Part shown: positions 60,278 through 64,000 of the stretch, one piece after another
How positions within the stretch are numbered: the first letter of the stretch is position 1
How the letters are laid out: each line of letters starts with the position of its first letter
Assembly (NCBI GenBank): GCA_947561395.2
Contig: OX387183.1
Coordinates: 57,271,915-57,335,914, forward strand
Source of the DNA: Buxus sempervirens
Lineage: Eukaryota > Streptophyta > Magnoliopsida > Buxales > Buxaceae
Direction: 5' to 3'
Length of the DNA: 64,000 nt
Notes under the pieces: generated by a model
The model's input: the letters and a program-made list of their open reading frames with translations, nothing else
Database searches by the model: none
What the model was told of the DNA's origin: nothing
Program-made: the position numbers and the translations under genes

Positions 60278-61839
60278 TGTAAGCACCTCATTTTTGCACC
60301 CCTCTTAAAAAGGCAGAAAGAAAAGCAAAACCCTAAAAGCCAGGTCAAAACCATAAGGAGCAAAAGGTGACTTTATGGCTGAGCCCAAATTGATTGACAT
60401 ACCCAATCCCAATGAGTAGAGAATCCTGACACGATTCCAACGCAATTAAGTTTGTAGGAATCGGGGCCTGGATGGAGAAGATATGAGCAAAGTGGTCCCA
60501 AAGGCAAATTAGTCAGAGTTCACAACGTCTTCATTAAGTTAATCAAGATGAATAAAAAATACATAAATTGAAGAAGCTTGATTCGCCCGGGTGGGCGGCT
60601 GAGTCACCTCAGCCGTCAACTCAACCATAATGAGGGGAGAAAAGCACCGCATATGATGTGCGGTTGATTTTTTCAGCCACCGTCTGCGTGAGCCAATCGC
60701 AGCGCGCGGTGGACGAAAAGCAACCGCACTTACAGTGCGGTTGACTTTTTGTCAGTCTGCGCTTGCGGCAGTTTGTCCCCTAGTTAATGCTGAAAAGACG
60801 TGGCCAAACCGCACTGCATGTGCGGTTTCGACCAAAGCGCATTGCATGTGTGGTTTCGACCAAACCGCACTGTATGTGCGGTTTTGTCTCTGTGTTCTAT
60901 AAATAGAAAATCCGAACAGTAGACAGGGGTTGGCTCCTTTTGAGCTGCTTTCACCTCTTCTTCCCCTTCATCCTTGGTACGAAACCCCCCACACTTGCCC
61001 CTCCTTGCCTCCTAAACTACAAAAACTCCCTTCAAACTCTATCTTACCCCTCCACCCTTCATCTATCCCCCACCTAGAAGCTTGAAGAAGGGGAGACTTG
61101 CTGTTGGTGCTAAGTGGAGACCCTCCAGCCACTGTTCTAGCTTCAAGGGAGCTCAAGCATACCCAAGGAGGATTAGGACCCCAAGGTAAGGTTTCTCTTG
61201 GTATTTTGTTTAATATATGTGAGAATGAGATTATTTGGAGCATGTGACTCATCAAAGCCTTGTGTGTTATCTCCCTCTTCGCTTTTGAGCATGTTTTTGT
61301 TTCCACCCTCTCCTCTTCTCCTTCTCATGGCACCACCAAAGTGATATGCTCCCATGGTAAGGGGAGGTGTTTCCGTCAACTCAAAGGGAGGATGAGAGAT
61401 GACTTCTTCCCATATTTTTAAAGCCTTTTAAGTTGTTGTTTGCCTTTTGCTAGTGAGGGAGCATGTTCCCTCCTCAGCCATTCCAATGTATCCCTAATGT
61501 AACCCCCCATGTCCCCTTCACTGGTTTTACTTTGCTTCTATGTTTTTCTTGATGCATGCTTCCCATCCCCATTCACTTAGTTGTTGTTTAGTATCCTTAG
61601 CATGCCACCTTCCCTCCATGAATATCTACTATTGAGCATGCTCCCACACCCCCAAAATACTCCAGGTTCAGCTTATAATCACCATGCACGGGAATCACGA
61701 TAGCTCCCTTTTGTGGGGCTTGTTTATGTCCACTTAAACACACATCCATCCTTTTGTTCATCTACTGTATCTACATATTTTTGGGCTTCTGTGACTTATT
61801 TAATGTGATTTGCATGCTATTTTGTCAAATAGGTAGTCA
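60278..61839 (+). mobile_element. LTR of an LTR retrotransposon (copy 1), inserted in the L1
   Basis: It begins tgtaagcacctcatttttgc and may end ...gtagtca near 61839, about 1.56 kb. Its first 300 bp align by eye with the LTR starting at 61841 (shared: ttttgcaccc, ttccaacgcaa, gaatcgg, gaagatatgagc). A TATA box (tataaatag) lies near 60899-60907, preceded by five short GC-rich hairpins (60646-60884). No gag or pol is adjacent; it is a fossil solo or cut LTR. Superfamily is not certain; a Gypsy-type long LTR is my guess. Confidence 0.62.
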
Positions 61840-61840
61840 G

Positions 61841-64000
61841 TGTAGACACCTGATTTTTGCACCCCCAAAATAAAGAAAAATGAAAAGTCAAACTAAAAGT
61901 CAAACCCTGAGGGGGTCAAAAATTGACTTATTGATTCAAGAGAATTTGGCCATCAAACTTCATCTCATTGAAAAGAGCATTCCGACACGGTTCCAACGCA
62001 ACTGGATTTGCTGGAATCGGAGTCCAGATGAAAAAGATATGAGCTGGTCAAACTTTTGGGGAGCAAAAAGTTGACTTTTTGCTCGACCTCAATTCAACTG
62101 CCAAACTTGATCCCAATGGATAGGTGGTTCCGAGCTGATTCCAACGACACTAAGTTTGTTGAAATCGGACACCGGATGAAGAAGTCACGAGCAGTTGAAG
62201 TTTCAGAAAAACTGCCCATGTGGCAAAAAGGCAGCAAAAATGGACTAAACCAATAAAATAAATAAGATAAAAGTGTTTAATAATATAAAGGAATCTCGTT
62301 TATATAATAAAATAATCATAAAATCGAATGTAAATCTTGCAAAAAACCAAATTGAATAAAGATTTGAAATCCAAACATTTTTAAAACGTGCTGGACCGTA
62401 TTTGTATTACGGGCAAGGCATACCCGTATTTGAAGTACGGGCACGCTTCTAGAAGGAAACACGCGTCGCTGTACGGCGAGACACGCGTCCCGTACGGAAG
62501 AATCTGCGATAATTGCAAATATTCGTTTTTCGCCCGTATTTGAATTACGGGCAAGGCACGCCCGTACTTGAAGTACGGGCAAGGCACGCCCGTAGTTCAA
62601 ATACGGGCACGGGAATTTTGCCTATAAATAGAGAGGCCACCCCCCTTCATTTGGACAAGCCCTCTCCTCTGGCCTACCCCCTTTCCCCCTTGGTGCTTCC
62701 CACGGCCAAGTCCTGCCCAATTGCCACCACCCTACCCAAGCCAATATAATGTCCAAAATACCCTTGTCACCCCAAAACCATGCTCAAACACCCAAAACCT
62801 TGTCTAAATTTTGACTCCTCAACTTCTTGGATTGAGGAACTTAACTAGACCCTTTCCACATCATTTTAAGAATTCCCGGAGGACGCGGAAGCGCTGCTCA
62901 AATTTCCGGAGAACCAAAACATCAATCAAACAATCAACTACATTGTAAGTATGTCCTCTTTTGAATTAAAGTGAATTTTGATTTCATTCTTCTCTTATTC
63001 ACTACTTCTTGTCATTATATGCTACATCTAACATGTTTTTGAGTGTTGTATGTAATAAGGAATCGCATACAAAAGTAATCCTTCTCATGCAAAAAGGGGA
63101 CTTGATAACAAAAGGTTATCTAAAATGCCTCAAAAAGTGAACTTAATCCCTTTTGATCGTCATTGTGGGAAGAAGATTGAAGGTTTTTTTTTAACATCTA
63201 ATATTCCCTGTAATCTCCCCTTTTCCCCCCTTAATGATGGCTATGGTTGCTTGAGCAAACAAAAAGAAGAAGGTAGCCCATGACCCCAAAGAAAGTGAAA
63301 AGAGAAGAAATGGCTTTATAAGCCAAATGAAGAAAATGTAAAACATGGGAGGAGAGCAGAAGCCATTGGAGGTCCCAAGAAAGCCACGGAACTGATCCAG
63401 ATTGAAATCGGCAGCAAACATGCAAACCAAGTCGTGCCCGTAAACTCAGGTCGGTCCAGCCTGGACCGTGTTTGATTCACGGACACGGGAGACCGTAATT
63501 AATTCACGGTCAAAGCGGACCGTAGAGAAAACACGGGCAGACATAAAAATAATGTAAAAAGTGTAATTTCTTGGTCCGGTTTGACTTGATCCGGCCTAAG
63601 CCGGCTTGAACCACCCCCTTTAACCATTTGGGCTATCTTAAGCCCATTTTTGGACTTTGGGCCCATCAAGACCCCTTTGGCCCACTTGTGGGGCCCACTT
63701 TTGACTGGCCCATACCAGGCCTGTTTTCAATAAACAGGCCAAGGCCACTGGACTTTGGCTAATGGGCCCATTCTAAGCCCACTAAGCCCAAACTAAAATT
63801 GTAAATAAATAAAACTTAATAAAATAACCAAATGGGTTACCCAATAACCCAACTGGGCCCAAGGCCCAACCATGGCAGCCCACGGGTCTTCCAACGGGAC
63901 CCGGGTCCGACCCATTTCACTTAGATAAATAAAAAAGATAAAATCAAAATAAAAGGGGACCCACACCTTCAGAGGGTCCCATCCGACCAAATAAAGCAGC
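61841..64000 (+). mobile_element. LTR of a related LTR retrotransposon (copy 2), running off the window
   Basis: It starts tgtagacacctgatttttgc, directly after copy 1, and shares with it the start, the ttccaacgca / gaatcgg segment and the gatatgagc motif. A TATA box (tataaatagagagg) is at about 62624. Before it lies a perfect-period array of hairpins (28-bp spacing at 62533, 62561 and 62589). Further hairpins of the same style occur at 63466-63511. The right end, primer-binding site and coding region are not within the window, so whether it is complete cannot be judged. Old virus-like element, treated as a fossil. Confidence 0.6.

Overview
The window is nuclear DNA from a flowering plant. The genes carry GT/AG introns, some of them several kilobases long, and encode plant-specific proteins: TGD2, OEP16-1, a P-type PPR protein and a GH17-X8 glucanase. 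The intergenic DNA is A+T-rich and full of plant transposon relics (Au SINE, L1 and RTE LINEs, hAT, Tourist-like and Mutator-like MITEs, LTR elements). I cannot name the species; a eudicot or early-diverging angiosperm is likely. No CRISPR array, operon or bacterial feature is present.

Eight protein genes could be assembled, seven by splicing on the sequence: a KIN-10 kinesin (6183-9896, -), TGD2 (13492-25512, +), TIM9 (26562-31603, -), OEP16-1 (32457-35590, +), an At1g07590-type PPR protein (37128-39383, -), a single-exon conserved plant protein of unknown function (42413-43081, -), the TOR-complex WD40 protein LST8 (45194-51931, -) and a GH17 beta-1,3-glucanase with an X8 domain (54820-57233, -). 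In every spliced model the reading phases agree across all exons and the protein length is normal for the family, so all look intact.

Layout: 1-6 kb is repeats and a decayed L1. 6-10 kb is the kinesin. 10-13.5 kb holds a hAT MITE, a tiny retroposed tRNA-like insert and a 1.4 kb foldback element. 13.5-25.5 kb is TGD2, whose 8 kb first intron hosts an Au SINE, an L1 tail and a second hAT MITE, with further LINE relics in intron 2. 26-39 kb carries the divergent TIM9/OEP16-1 pair, a decayed plastid-type trnT(UGU) and the PPR gene. 39-45 kb contains a perfect foldback repeat, the unknown gene and a tandem duplication around a poly-C tract. 45-57 kb has LST8 and the glucanase. 57-64 kb has two Tourist-like MITEs, an L1 3' end, and two related LTRs with hairpin arrays in front of their TATA boxes.

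The genes are unrelated housekeeping genes, not a cluster. Several serve organelles: TGD2 and OEP16-1 in the plastid envelope, and TIM9 and probably the PPR protein in mitochondria. I found no convincing new multi-gene system. The most unusual signals are the hairpin arrays in the terminal LTRs, the family of short CGGCG-rich hAT MITEs with perfect 8-bp target duplications, and the double stem-loop element at 11.4-12.7 kb.
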